A DNA stretch of 64,000 nucleotides from Onchocerca volvulus (GCA_000499405.2 HG738138.1:3956368-4020367), one strand, 5' to 3'. Counted from the stretch's first letter, positions 40,201 to 53,000 are shown. Numbers and translations: made by a program. Notes: generated by a model from the letters alone, not told the origin.

Positions 40201-40450
40201 ATGAGCTCCAAACCTCATACATTTTCAAAGAAAATGAAACAATCAAGACAACGAATTGTGAATTTATTGAAACATATTCGATGAATGGCGATATTACTGG
40301 GAATCATCAGAAACTTAACTATCGTCAGAAATCCAACCAAACCTCGAAAACGAAGAGATTATGTAGGGATCAGTCAGAAATTTATCAAATTGGTCGAAAA
40401 TCAGATATTATTAATTTAGCAATGATTCGGATTTACCGTTACTGATGTAT
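37240..40450 (+). mobile_element. BEL/Pao retrotransposon relic (gag-pol, possible third ORF)
   Basis: A degraded gag-like start lies near 37275. Reverse transcriptase remnants at about 38080-38160 include the L-x-x-x-x-T-x-W-D region. The RT/RNase H region is at 38320-38720, with WSDSKCVLWCIQ and then the N-K-H-N-S-V-D-V-A box typical of BEL RNase H. Integrase is at 38760-39180: RFIARRGYPKLVFSDH, then NEGVCERIIGSTKMAMKR, then YVNFDDYVAMRPIDF. The usual BEL pol end, with R-P-V-N-M-L-Y-S-L-E, is near 39470. Downstream, an open stretch to 39705 with a hydrophobic segment and further fragments to 40450 may be an env-like third ORF. Many stops and frame changes make it inactive. Confidence 0.8.
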
Positions 40451-40590
40451 ATTGTCGCTGTTGGAAACAACGACTTGCCAAAGAATGAAAAGGCGAATGA
40501 TTTGTCATCCTTTAATCATGGTAACTACTATCAATAGAAATGGTCAAACATGCAACTTGACAATTGGGCCAATCATTCATTAAGTCAAAA
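40355..40590. repeat. Inverted repeat, left arm
   Basis: This arm pairs as reverse complement with 41260-41500. Matching blocks include GACAATTGGGCCAATCATTC near 40560 and AACAACGACTT near 40463. It lies in the 3' part of the plus-strand BEL relic. Confidence 0.85.
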
Positions 40591-41259
40591 GAGAAGGTAA
40601 AATGAAATTTTCGACGAGATATCTTGGAAACTTAAAATTCAGCGTCAGACCTACCCTTACACTCTTACTGAGAAACTTTAACGCGATGTTCAGAAGTTAA
40701 CAGAATTGAATGATGAAATGATAAAGATTAATCAATGTTACCTTGGCATTACTCCGATAAGCATGGGAACAAATCAATACATCTGGAATTCATTGCATAT
40801 GCAAATGAAAATAAATATTTCATGCTCATCTTTTTTGAAAGCTATATTTATCTTAAGGATTTCAGCAGGAAGGAAAATATTAAGCTATATTAAATCTTGG
40901 ATTAGTCATAAATTATTGTAAACAATTATTCAAGGATTCACTGTGCAAGAAGAAAGAGGCTTTCAGATGTCATTCAGTCCTTTTTCATCTCCAGCATAAT
41001 AGGAAAGGATTTTCAGAAAGAAAGGACTGAGTAAACTGAAATTGCATAAATAAATGAAAAATGAAACGTTGTGCAGTTAGCATGCATCACACTGAAAGTT
41101 CACACTCATAATATATCTCGTCTTTGTCTTTCTAATCATCACTAATTAATAATCTGTCTAATGTTGGCATCGCTTGGTATATTAAGGCAGAAAATTAAAT
41201 TGATACAACGCAGCGATAGTGATTGCTACTATCTGTCTGGTTTGTTTCTTCTTACCGTA

Positions 41260-41500
41260 ATGAATGATTGGCCCAATTGTCAAGTCTGCATGTTCGACTG
41301 TTTCTATTGATAGTAGCGGCAGCAATTGTGAGATGGCAATCATCCGCTCTGTCATTTTTTGGAAGTCGTTGTTCTCACAACGACAACATACATCGATGAT
41401 GACGAATCTGAATTTGAAGCAGATTCACTGCATAAATTAATAAAATCTGATTTTCAGTAGTTTGACAAATTTCTAACTAATCCCAACATAATCCTATTCA
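41260..41500. repeat. Inverted repeat, right arm
   Basis: Reverse complement of the left arm with roughly 80-85 percent identity by eye. A third partial copy in the same orientation lies at about 41833-41915. Confidence 0.85.
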
Positions 41501-41832
41501 TTCATTCGAAAACATTCATTTCAAGCAATCTTTTTCGTCCAAAACATTTCATCTTAAAGAAATTAGAATTGCCATTATAATTTTTGTAAAAATTTCATCA
41601 TTGTACTAATTAATTTTCCATCTTAATGCATAAAAAGAATTCACAGTTAAAGAAGATACGGAAAAATTATGATAGGAATACAACGCAAATTCAAAAGAAA
41701 AAAAAAATTGCAGTATTTTTTAATTTACTACAATTGTATTCAAAAAATAAATAAAATAAACAAGCGGTGAAAACTTCACGATATATGATATCGAAAACGT
41801 CTTTCACACGAAAATGTTTTTCACACGTTTGA

Positions 41833-41915
41833 AAAATAACGACGAATCCGAATCACTAAGCAAATTAATAAGATCTGATTTTCTAACAATTTGATAAATT
41901 TCTGTTTAATCCCTG
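41833..41915. repeat. Third partial copy of the inverted-repeat arm
   Basis: The block from GACGAATCCGAATCACT through to TTTAATCCC matches 41400-41485 in the same orientation. Confidence 0.7.
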
Positions 41916-41999
41916 AGTAGCATATAAATATACATAAACATAGGAACGCTTTATTATTGTTTAAATTTTTGTTGTAAATTGTCGAAAATATATAGGGAT

Positions 42000-43150
42000 T
42001 CTATATTTTCTGAATCTGTTTTTGTTACAAAATGCAAAAGGTTTTTCTAATCTTACTATCCCTTGAATTTTTTTTTTTTTTTTTGATTTTCTTTTCCTTA
42101 TTGCTTTTTTGATATCTTTCTAGCTTAAGATCACTTAGTTTGGTTTACTTGATTCTGACCAAGGCCGAAGTTTCTCTTCTGTTTTATGTAGGGATTGTTT
42201 TGGTTTGTATTCTGTTGATTTTTTTCTTTCCCTTAGGTTTGGCTTCTAGTTACTTCTTCATTTCTTTGAATTAGTTCTCCCAAAAATTCTTAAAGCTTAT
42301 TGACCGACCATAGCTTTCGCTTCTTATTTTGCTAATATACTTTGTCCAATATGCAGGTCACAATGTGTTTTTATTAATGGTTTCGATGCTAAAATGCTCT
42401 AGATTCTCACTCACTGCTTCTAGTTGTCCAAATATTCTTTCTGGCTTCAACAGTTATTGTCAATTCTCGATCATTTTTTTTTTTTTTTAATGAAATTTAA
42501 CTCATTATAAAGTGACTTTTTGACACTGCATAACTTGTCGAATCTTCCGATTAGTATTCTTCTTGTCATAATTTTCTGAAATGATATCACAGCCAGCATC
42601 TCTTTTGAAACAAGAAATCAGAAAATTCAATTTCTTAATATCTTGTCTTTTTTTTTTCTTTTTTTTTGGAGATGCTGTGTAGCACCAAGTTATTCTTGAA
42701 TTTGAGCCAGTATTTGGGATCACTGCTGAATATTGGCAGTGGTAACCGAAATAAATTTACTATTGTCTAATGGATAATTTGGGACGGTTTCTTTTGTCGA
42801 ATTCTTTACTTATATTGCTTTAGCTTAGATGTTGAAGTGCTAACTCGAAGTCATCTTTGGACATATTTAGAGTTATAATAGCTTTTTTCCATCACTTGTT
42901 AAATTTAAAATACTTTTATCCTTGTTGATCATTTTCATATATTTCTCTTTTTCTTTCTTTGCTTTTTGCGAGTCCTGATTCGAGAATGTCAATGAATAGT
43001 TCGAGGTCTTTTACTCTTTTCTTGATCTCATATTGTTGAAGTAATTCTTCTTTTGGCAATTGACATTCCAGCAGTTTTTTAAGTGCGGAGATTACATTTA
43101 AGCAATGCGTAACACGGTTTTTTCGGACTAAGTATTAGTTGACTTCTAGC
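42000..43150 (-). mobile_element. Second BEL/Pao relic, gag region, minus strand
   Basis: On the minus strand 43120-42960 encodes a helical gag-like stretch (LKKLLECQLPKEELLQQYEI). Near 42740-42670 a fragment reads LPIFSSDPKYWLKFKNN. This resembles the L-P-x-F-x-G-D-P-x-x-W-x-x-F signature of BEL/Pao gag. Further gag-like scraps follow to about 42000. The order and orientation suggest a separate, internally deleted element facing the plus-strand one. Confidence 0.6.
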
Positions 43151-43159
43151 ATGAGCTTC

Positions 43160-44463
43160 ACTCATGCTAGTATACCTTTATAATAGGAGTACAATAGTAC
43201 TGAACTTTATAGCACTCTCATAAAATTCGTTTGCAACACTGCCCACCTTCATGAAAGTTTCTCAGAATTGAACTGCAACACGTTTAGTATTTAGTTTGTT
43301 TTAATCTGATTCTAAGTTACGTTAGTTATAGCAGACACGTTGCAGAATTTCGGTTCTCCGGATACTAAAATCTGGCAAATTGAGGAAAAAAAAATTTGTA
43401 TGAACAGTTGGAAACTTAATAGAATTTTTAGGAGTGATCCATTGATTATTCCTAATATGCTAATACTCATATGCCAAAAGCCAAGAGAAAATGTTCCCCA
43501 AACAATGAAATATAATTTATCTCGGACAAATATCGTCACTAATTCGCTGATCTCTCTCTGGATGATTTAAAAAATTCTTTGCTTTAATTTAGAAATTACC
43601 AAATGACCAATTATATTAGTCAATGATTTGATGTCGTTTTCAATGGGATAGAGGAAGGACGCAAAGCAAATGAAAGATGTTTTTTAAATTGCTTGTCGAA
43701 CTGACAGTTAGTCGTTGACTGTTTCAACTATTTGAATGCATATAGGTAGCGTCACACTCACAATTTCATGTTCGATCTCCTAATTCAAATTGAGATCTGA
43801 CTTAAAAATGACAAAAAATTCCTGAATTTGAGAAATTCATGCTGCTTAAGTGTATGAAATAACGGTCATCTGAATTTGCTTTATCTAGATCAAAATTATT
43901 AAATCGAACAATAATTTGGAACCAAAAATCTCGATTTATTAACAATTTCTAACGATTCATCTGTATCTGATTAAAAGAATCAGTAACTGAAATCTATTAT
44001 CTGAAATTAAGCAAATTAAATCTGTGGTTATATTTATTCATTAGAAGTTCAGAAATTAACAAATCAAACAAAATATACAAAATATAACAAACAAGAAAAA
44101 TAACTGATAACATTCGTTGAGGTTCAATAATTAATAAGTTTGAGCACCAAGGATTACAAATATGAACGATATTAATATCTTAACCATTTCAAAGCAATAC
44201 ATTATTTTTCTCACCGCATTTCTGCATTTTTCATCACTCATATAAATGATAAAAATGTAACAAATGCTGTTCACTATTATACCTTTCTAATTTCGCAGCA
44301 ATGTAGATTCTATGTAAAATAAATAATATTTAACATCAATTCATGCGACAGTGTTTGTCAAACAACAATGCATTCAAACATTTAACAGAATGAATGTAAC
44401 AAATAATAAAAGCTTTATCAGGCATTGCACAAATGAATGTACCAGTTAGTTATCAATGATATT
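43160..44463. other. Intergenic, 3' flank of the cysteine-rich gene
   Basis: A+T-rich sequence with no supported exon. It may include more degraded retroelement sequence near its left edge. Confidence 0.45.
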
Positions 44464-46588
44464 TCATCTGCTTTTATACCAACTATCAACAAGAGTTCCA
44501 CTCTGATCAAACCATGCAATATAACCACATGTTGCCTTACCGTTCAGACCAAATAATGAAATTCGATCGCAACGATCGCCATTAATTACGGTAGAATTGT
44601 GAGCCTAAAATGATCGAACATGCGATGGAATTTCATATTTAATTTCTTCATATAATTTAATGAATAAATCACAAAAAAATCATACAATCTGAACGAGAAT
44701 TACATACAAACAATAAATTAACAAATTAAGTATGAATAACTTTTCAGGATTTCGAAATTTGAAAAATTCCTATTGAAAAAAAAAAAATTGAAAAAATGAA
44801 AAAAAGAAAAATGAAAGAAAATCATTTAAAGATAACAAGGAAATTACGTGAAAATTAAAATGATTTATAGAACACTCCAAATGACCACAACGATCATGAT
44901 TATCATATCGACAGTATATATTATGCGCAGTAAATGCACCCATCCAACGACCACTCCACGTACATTCAGATGGATCACTCCTAAAATTAAAACAACCGAA
45001 GTTGAAAAATCGATTCGTGATTTAAAATATTTTTTTTTCTCAAGTAAGCAAATTGATAACAAATTACTATTTGATTATTTTCATAGCATTTCAGCAGAAC
45101 AAATATGGTGAAGTGAAATTATCAATAGATAATTAACAGAAATTTTGGAAAATCAAATGCAGCATACTGTCAACATTGAGCGAGCATTGCATATTAAAGT
45201 CATATGAAATTAAAATCTGCTTTCCTAATAAAGAAAAACTTACTTGCAGCAAAAAAATTTTTTAAAATTTCCACCGAAAACGGTGCTGCATGGTTCGCCA
45301 AAACTTGGATCCGGTTTACATACTCCAGCAAACCACCAATTACTACAGCGTCCATTACTGTTTCGAATATAGTCATATTCTGCTTGACAATATCCCTTAC
45401 AAAATGGAGCGGTGCCAAACCATTCACAACCACCATCCGAAAGATATGGACGATAAGTGGTCAAATCTGCGACTGCTTTACTTGTCATCCCTCAAATCAA
45501 TCTTTTTTCTGAATAAAATGGCATCTGTTTCCAATTCGTATTCAAGCCGTTCAAGTTTGGAATTTGAAGCAAAAAAAAGAAAAATTAAGCATAATAAAAT
45601 TAGTAAGTGAAAGGTGCAAACGAAAATGCTTGTGCAATGCTAGTAAAATCTACAATCTGCTTTTGAGTATGAAAACGACTTCTGTCATCAGAACACCAAA
45701 GTTCTCGAGTTAAGAAATCTTGGCAATTTCCTGACTTCTAAACTCAACGAGGTGCTCTTCCTTATCTCACATTCAAAAAAGACAATGATATTGTCTGAAG
45801 ACTTCTGCAATCACAAGCCAGAAGCCTTTTTTGCATTGCTTATGAGAAGAGATCGTTCCGCTCTGACGCGAAGTCTAGCAATGCAATGATTTAGAGAAAT
45901 TCTACCATTATGGGAAGATAATTTAGATTACCTCTCTTCCCGTAAACATCATATTTTGCAGATATTTTCATTTCTAGCAATCACTACGAAAACGGATAAC
46001 AAGCGTACCAATGATTCCATGTAGAACAGCCCCAAGTATTGGCTCCACATCCTTCTTCACCCGTACCTGTCTTTCCTCACGCCCTAAGCTTACCTTTCAG
46101 TGAGTAATTTCAAACCTCTTTTCAAAATTTTATAAAAATCTCCAATCCTTCCTGTTAATTTCTTTCTAACTTGCTTTTAGAAATGTCATTTTTCAACATT
46201 TTATCTTCATTCTCAAGTGAAAGGAAGGAATTTCAGAAAAATCAGAACAATTTACCAATGATGCCAGTAACAAAAGCACCGACTAATGGCGTGCTCAGTA
46301 TTCCCACATCTCGATGCACTCGTTTCATTATTATGCCTAAATAAAAATCGATTTAAAGATGGAGTGATTAAAATTTACCATTTCATTTCATTCTTGAACT
46401 ATTCTCTTCCTAATCTTATGAAAACCTAGAAGTATGGATTTAAACGTACCATTGGAAACAGTGTTGTCATTTGTGTCACTTGAAAGTACTGTTCTTTCAT
46501 CAAAATAAGAATTGCTATCTGCCCAAACGAAGCCTTCATTTATGATGAAAAAGATAGAAAATGAGTGATAGAATGAAGTCAATGACAT
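44464..46588 (-). CDS. Secreted cysteine-rich nematode protein of unknown function
   Basis: Six minus-strand exons join in phase: 46588-46450, 46336-46256, 46083-46009, 45466-45244, 44980-44848 and 44604-44464, giving 263 residues. Residues 1-23 (MSLTSFYHS, ending VWA) look like a signal peptide. Exons 2 and 3 are both phase 1-1 and encode related short modules ending in GIIG. Exon 4 opens a cysteine-rich domain with CEWFGTAPFCKGYC, and a CC pair closes it near residue 171. Exons 5 and 6 add a second cysteine-containing domain (CTWSGRWMGAF, then CGYIAWFD) and the stop. The start lies 23 bases after an ATTATTTTAG acceptor. The C-x-W-x-G-T-A-P-F-C pattern occurs in small extracellular proteins, but I cannot assign a function. 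No transmembrane helix follows the signal peptide, so secretion is inferred. Confidence 0.85.
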
Positions 46589-46611
46589 AATCGACGAATG
46601 CTTTTCGGTGC

Positions 46612-46620
46612 CTAAAATAA
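46612..46620 (-). promoter_or_regulatory. Probable trans-splice acceptor of the cysteine-rich gene
   Basis: On the minus strand ATTATTTTAG ends at 46612, leaving a 23-base leader before the ATG at 46588. No in-phase upstream exon was seen, as expected for spliced-leader addition. Confidence 0.5.
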
Positions 46621-49360
46621 TTTCACGTTTACCACAACCGTGTCTAAAAAATGAAACGAATTTTTAAAAAAAGGCAGTTGCTATAGGTCAAAAAATAATG
46701 CTTGCTTATCATCATCCGCCTTTTTACCTGACTTTGTATCAATTCGCTACGATATGAGGAAAATCATTTTTCTCAATTTTTGTGAAAAAAACTCAGTCGT
46801 TTAAATTAAAGCAAACTAATATCAAAAAGTGAAAGGTGCTTTCAGTAAACGGAATAATAATTAGGGAAAAAAAGTAAAAAAAAAAAAAACCAAAGACATA
46901 AGCGCAACATCCAGGTTGTCATACAAGTGAACGAATTCTAAGATATCTAACTAACTTAGTATAGTAGTAAGATGATTAATGAACAAGAAGTTAATTAGTT
47001 CAAGGACGCTCAGAATTCAGTATTCAAAGTGAAGCAAACACATCAAATGATTGCAAAGATGGAAAATTAAGAAAACGAAAAAAAAAAAAAGGAAAAAACT
47101 CATTAACTCCTACATTGTACCACAAAAAAAAAAAAAAAAAAATAGAAAAACGAGATTTTTAACAGAAAATCCTCGTTATATGTTTTGAATTGCTTCGAAA
47201 GACAAAAGGAAAATTTACCAAAAATTTTAGTCTTTTTGATGAAATCAAAGGGAATTAATAAGAAGCAGGTGGCAATTAAGAAAGAACAGGACAAGTCAAA
47301 TAAATGAATTAAGGCCAAATGCCGTCGTTGTCTTTTTCAAATGATTGTTTTTTGTGTTTCCCTTTGTGATAATGAAATAACAAATTTTGAAAAATGGAAA
47401 GTTGAATAAGATGGAATACAATTTTCCCCATCGAAATACTTGAATTTAGTTGGAATTCAAGTATTTCGATGGGAAAAAAAATAAATAAAAAACTAAAATT
47501 TTCAGCACAGAAAAACTGCATATAAATTCAAAAAACAAACCAAACAACTGCCAGTCACTGAGTGTTTCAATCATTTTGCAAGTGTGTAACAGCCGTTTAG
47601 TTATATAATTAGCCAACAAAATCAGAATGTTCATGTTTTCCAAACTTTTGTTTGCTCCGTTAGTAGCTGCGATCTCTGTCTTATTTGTTAGAGGATACCC
47701 GCCTTCTATTATGCTATGAAAGTTCGCTCAATTTTGAATATCCTTGCAATTTCGACCCCTTTATTTGATTAGTCTCACTGAATAATTAAGCTAATCGTAA
47801 TCTATCATTGAATAAACATTTTAACATTGTGAAATGCTGCCAACCCAAAGAATTCCATGGGTATTATAAATTGCAGTTTTGAATTCTTAGGAAAAAAAAT
47901 TTTTGAAAATCAAGGAGAAAATTAACCATTTTGTATTCTGGTCTGATTTTTCAATGATTATCAACATATCTCTATTAAAAAAACATGAAATAATAAGAAG
48001 AGTTCAGTTATTTTAAAATAGTAAATAAATTAAAACAAATAATATTGGAGAGAAATTCACAGCTATTATCAAAAATCGATTTACGAATCGACATTGCAAG
48101 CATACATTCATGCAAGCATGCGCATGAATATATATTCTAACGGTTGTGAATGCGTCAAAGTAGAAATTCTTGCTCAAAAATTATTAATTGAAAAAATTGT
48201 GATGAAGAAAGAGAAAATGAGATATATTTCCAATAATTTCCAAGGAGATAGAGCAGTTCTGTGGTATTTAATCAAAGAAGTCTGAAAAATGTGAAGATAG
48301 TAATTAAGAGAGGCCATAAGTTGTTTTAATTGAGCATGTTCAATATGGATAGATTGTGAAGATATTTCAACTTTGACTTATCCATATTATATTCATGCTT
48401 CTTGTCAATCGCTATGAGCACAACAAAAACTTTTTGTATCTTGAAACATGAATGTAAGTGTAATATCTCAGTGTTTAATTAATCTTCACTGAAAGGTAAT
48501 GATTATTGTTGATCGAGAATTTGATTCATATGAGTGAATATGAAACAATGAGGAACTTGCGACGAATCAAAATACTTTAATAAACTTTGTATGCAGTAAA
48601 TTTGCACAATTACAATATTTCGAATGAATGCGAAATAAATCTTCAGATTAGCGAATATTCAATTAACAATAAATTGTGAAGCTGAATTAAGAGTAGAATT
48701 GAGAATTCACAGACTTATATGTTTTGGTAATGAACTTGAAGAAATGAAAATGGGACAAAATGGGAAAGTTGGGTGGAAGGCTACGAAATAAACTGAAAGT
48801 TAAACAAAGACTGGTTCGTAAATAAAACTATTCAAGTTGATTCCACTTTTCTGATTACTGACTACTTTTATAATCCCATTCGTTATTGCACGTTTAACGC
48901 GTTGGAAATGCATTACAACACACTGAAGTACGAAGTGAAGCTTAAATATCCTATGTTTGATAATGAGATCATCTTTTGTCTAATGAATAATTTGAAACAC
49001 TTCCAATTAAAATGAATTTTAATCGGCTACCAAGGTCAAAATGCTGAATTTATAATTTGCAAGAATGATTCATACTGAAATTGCTTCCACTGTTTGTCAG
49101 TTCTATTCGAATGATTCATAATTAAACTACCGGTCAAAATGAAGTGGAAAATTTTCCCTTCGTTTCTGAAAATTTCAGAAACTAGTAATGCTAGTTCCTC
49201 AGTACGCAATAAAAGAGAGCAGAGATATTTTCGCAATATCGCTATTCTGAAAATTACATTAAAATGATCAAAAATGATCAAATGTGACAAGTGATAAAAA
49301 TAAAACAAGCACATCACACCACAGTCATACAGACTCAAATCATCAAGTGAATGAAGATGA
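46621..49360. other. Intergenic, no supported gene
   Basis: A+T-rich sequence with several poly-A/T runs and the hairpin at 47427-47473. The open frames here lack splice partners or motifs. Confidence 0.45.
47427..47473. repeat. Perfect hairpin, 20-bp arms and 7-base loop
   Basis: CCCATCGAAATACTTGAATT and its exact reverse complement flank TAGTTGG. Confidence 0.95.
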
Positions 49361-49366
49361 AGATTA

Positions 49367-49746
49367 CTGAACTTCTCGCAAATGATCTGGCAAAAATGCG
49401 AGAGAGAACTTGCGGCGCGTTATGTATCTTCTGTAATACATGTTTCTGTGTCTTGTGTTTACGCCTTGCAGTGCACGTGAAAGATGCACGACGATAAGGA
49501 TAGGGTCGACAATCTGGCGCCGGAGTGTTGATGATTCATCGATGGACAAAGACGACAGCATTAATTAATGTTATCCGAAAAGGAAGATGGAATAGGTAAG
49601 GTAACAAGTTGATTAATAAGAGGATTGGATACTGTTTGGTAAATTAGGGAATAAATGGTAGATAGATTGCCTGATAGATAAGAAGAAAATGCTATTGACT
49701 CTGATCCTTCATAATTATTCTTCGCATCGATGAAGCTCGCATTCAT
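49367..49746 (-). CDS. Candidate small gene downstream of the phosphatase
   Basis: On the minus strand an ATG at 49746 follows AACATTACAG by one base, about 290 bp after the phosphatase stop. That spacing is compatible with a downstream operon gene. The frame is open to 49561. A GTATCC donor after about 38 codons and an acceptor GGCGCCAG near 49510 would join it in phase to a second open stretch ending at TAA near 49365, about 85 residues with a basic C-terminal half. I recognise no family. The splice model and the gene are both speculative. Confidence 0.22.
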
Positions 49747-50038
49747 ACTGTAATGTTTCGGTTTATAAACTAATTATGCACCAATATTTGAAAAATACCG
49801 TAAAACATAACAGTGATAAAGTGATTTCATTATCAATGTTTAATGCGAAAATTTTTGAAAGCCAAACTTTATACAATGAAGATACGATTTCTTCATATTA
49901 CATTAAATTTTCAGAATCTAGTTAGACCGCCTATTCAAGTTAACTTCATTGATTCAATTGCACCCTACTTTTATCAGTTATAATCAGTTGATCATCGAAA
50001 CTAATCTCACGAAATCTAGACTTACTTAACCATTCTAA

Positions 50039-53000
50039 TTACTGTAATAACTCCACATCGTCATCCGCGCGTCTCGTTGCGAGTAAAGCGTACTTCAATG
50101 GAATTATAAAAACAGTGATATCATCGGTGGAAGCGTAATCTCCATCAGGCATTTGCCATCGATAAGATTTTGTTGGATTACCTCTTGCTGCAATAGCCAG
50201 CTCCTGTGCTGCTATCGTGTATCTAAATTGAATCTTCTTTTTAGCACCTGCAATCTTGATAAATATTAATTTCGTCATCAAAGTCTCCATTTACTGTTGA
50301 TTAGACCAGAATTAAATCAATTATGTTTAATTATCTTAAAATACTTTGCGAAGTTGGAAGAATATATGTCATTAAAGTCTTTGTCATTGACAGAAAATTG
50401 CTTCAGATGAAGCGAACAACTTAATCGATTTGTTTTATGATATTTGGTACTAATGTGTTTACACAATGTAGCTTTGGAATACTTGTAAGGTCAGGTCATC
50501 GGTATAGATGCTTACTTAAGGAGTTTGCTGAGATAAGATCACCCAGCAGAAGCAGATGGTAAAAGAGTTCAGGAGGCAATCAAATTTGAATTCAATTTAT
50601 GCTAATGTTATCCAGTTTCTGATTTCGTTACAAAATATTAGCTTATCTCGTTCTTTAAGTAATTTGATTCTTATCCAAAAGGTGTGATTTGGAGGCTTTG
50701 CTGAAGTCCTTTCAAATCACACTCTCTGCTGAATGGTATTTAAGTGGAGAAACGGAGGTATGATAAGAGAAATGAGTAATTCTTCTTGTCAGATTGGTAA
50801 AATTGCATGTTTGCTATGGGAAAAATCATCCTGAAGATAGTTATCATTGAAAGATACTGAGGGCTAGGATTTCAGAGAATTCTAGGATCAGATAAGATCA
50901 GATAACTATACAAATATGCCAAATCACACTGAGAAGCCCGACAGAATATACGGTATACTGCATGCACTGTCATGAAGGATCACTTTCTTGCAACAATTAG
51001 AAGAACGTATGCCATGTTTAGTGTGATTGATATGCTTGCATGGTTATCTGACCTTAATCATTTTAACTATTCTTTGAAGGACTGATCTTTTATCGCTTTA
51101 TCCTTTTCAAAAGTTGGTTTCTTTTGTTGTAAATTTTTGCTGAGTATTTCTGAAAATATTTTAAGATATTTTCATATTTTTAAGAATTCGGATAATAAAC
51201 CGATTTTAAGTATATATTAAAAATAACTTTAGATAATCTGCTGATTCTGAGTTATTTAATGCAGTTTTCACAATCATTGACACATTGTCGTTATTTAAAA
51301 CATCCCAGAGGCCATCCGATGCTAGCACTAGAACATCTTTGTCGCATAACGAATCAAACTTATGAAGGTCGAAAACTTTCACCTGTAATTTATACTATTT
51401 TAGTATCCTTTCAAATTTATGATAATAATAAATATGTATTTAACCAGAAACATAAAAAGAATGGAATAATTTCAAGAATAAAAATCAAATAGAGATAAAC
51501 CGAATTTGTTTGATTTAGAAGGTACACTCAGAAAATAGTTGCAATCATCGACGTTGTGTTTGAAATCCTATTTTATTCTAAGTACAGGATTCAGGAGCAG
51601 ATTGGTGAATTGGATAAATTAAAAGATGATAAACTTTTCTACATTTTACCCTTTAGAAGAGTTCGCTGGTAGCCAAAATTAGCTTTCATGGAAAAAAATC
51701 TTAAATTTAAGCGGCTTCGAATTTAAAAATAAATCAGAACCTCTGGTACCGGTGACAGAAATGGTTTAATTGGTATCTTATTATCGACTGTGAACAAATG
51801 GTGGTCACCAAAACCACGGCTAACGCCTATTGTATTCAGCAAGCGTCGCTGAAGAAAAAAGAAGGAATTAGCTGATGAATTAACTAAATAACTGATCCAC
51901 AATATCATTGATTAATGATATCTTAATGTCCCATATCTCTCACTGCAATTTATATCTTTTATTTCTGCCATTTTGACTAGTATCTTTTAAGTTCGATTCC
52001 TAGCACATGCTTTTTATTTTCTATTAAAAGTCATAAACTATTATTTTTCCCGATATTGGAACCAATTAGATATTAAAAATACTTCATAACCATCAGTAGT
52101 CTCTTTGAGTAGCACTTATCTACCATCTTATGATGCTTAATTAACAATAATTCAAATAATAATTCACTGATTAGTAAGCCAGTAAATACAAATGACTGTA
52201 AAAAAAAATCCACGGTCAAAATATGAAATTTGGTATCTGAAAGTGCTCTGATTCCTTCCAACTGAAATTTATTAGTAGGATATAGGATAATTTAAAATGT
52301 TTTACCGAATACCAAATTTCATATCTTTTAGCTTATTCCACTTTCATTTTTCAGCACGCCGAAAATTTAACAAATATAACTTCTGAGTGCAAAACATAAC
52401 TAGCCTTTTTACCACATTCACTAATTAAAGGCATTTTCAAATCTGATTCACGAACGGTTTTTGCGGCCCTATAAGAAGAAAATCATTATTAGATTTGTAA
52501 GGTTCAAAATTAAAAATGGAATTGTGTAGATTCGGACCAGTTTAGCAAAATGAAGTAATAATTCTATGAATTTGTCATGTGAAGTGCTAACAAAGATGTA
52601 AAGCAACAAACCATCCATCCATGAACCAATCACGATAAAGTACTTTTCTCCTCAAATCGCTCCGTGTTAGAAAACGATTGTATTCATAACGCGTGAAATA
52701 ATTCGATATCAAATCAGGATTTCTGTAAGCCTAAAAAACATGAATTAAATGAACTTTTTCCTTTTAATTCAGCTTTATTTTTCTTCTTCCGAAATTATCA
52801 ATAGCAGTTGTCCTGGAAATTTCAAAGATTTAAAGTGCTATCAAAAACAAAACTATAGATTAGCAGCATCAAAGCAAAGAGCACAAGGTAATACTATAAA
52901 AATTTGAAAGGAGAGCGATTAACAGATTTGTGTGAGGATGCCAAATGTTGATGAAGGAAATGGCTCAAGTGTACCGTCAAGTAATTAGTAAGGCAATTTC

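Noticed and set aside
51960..52010. GTTCGATTCC resembling a tRNA B box
   Set aside because: There is no A box at the right distance and no cloverleaf, and it lies within a phosphatase intron.
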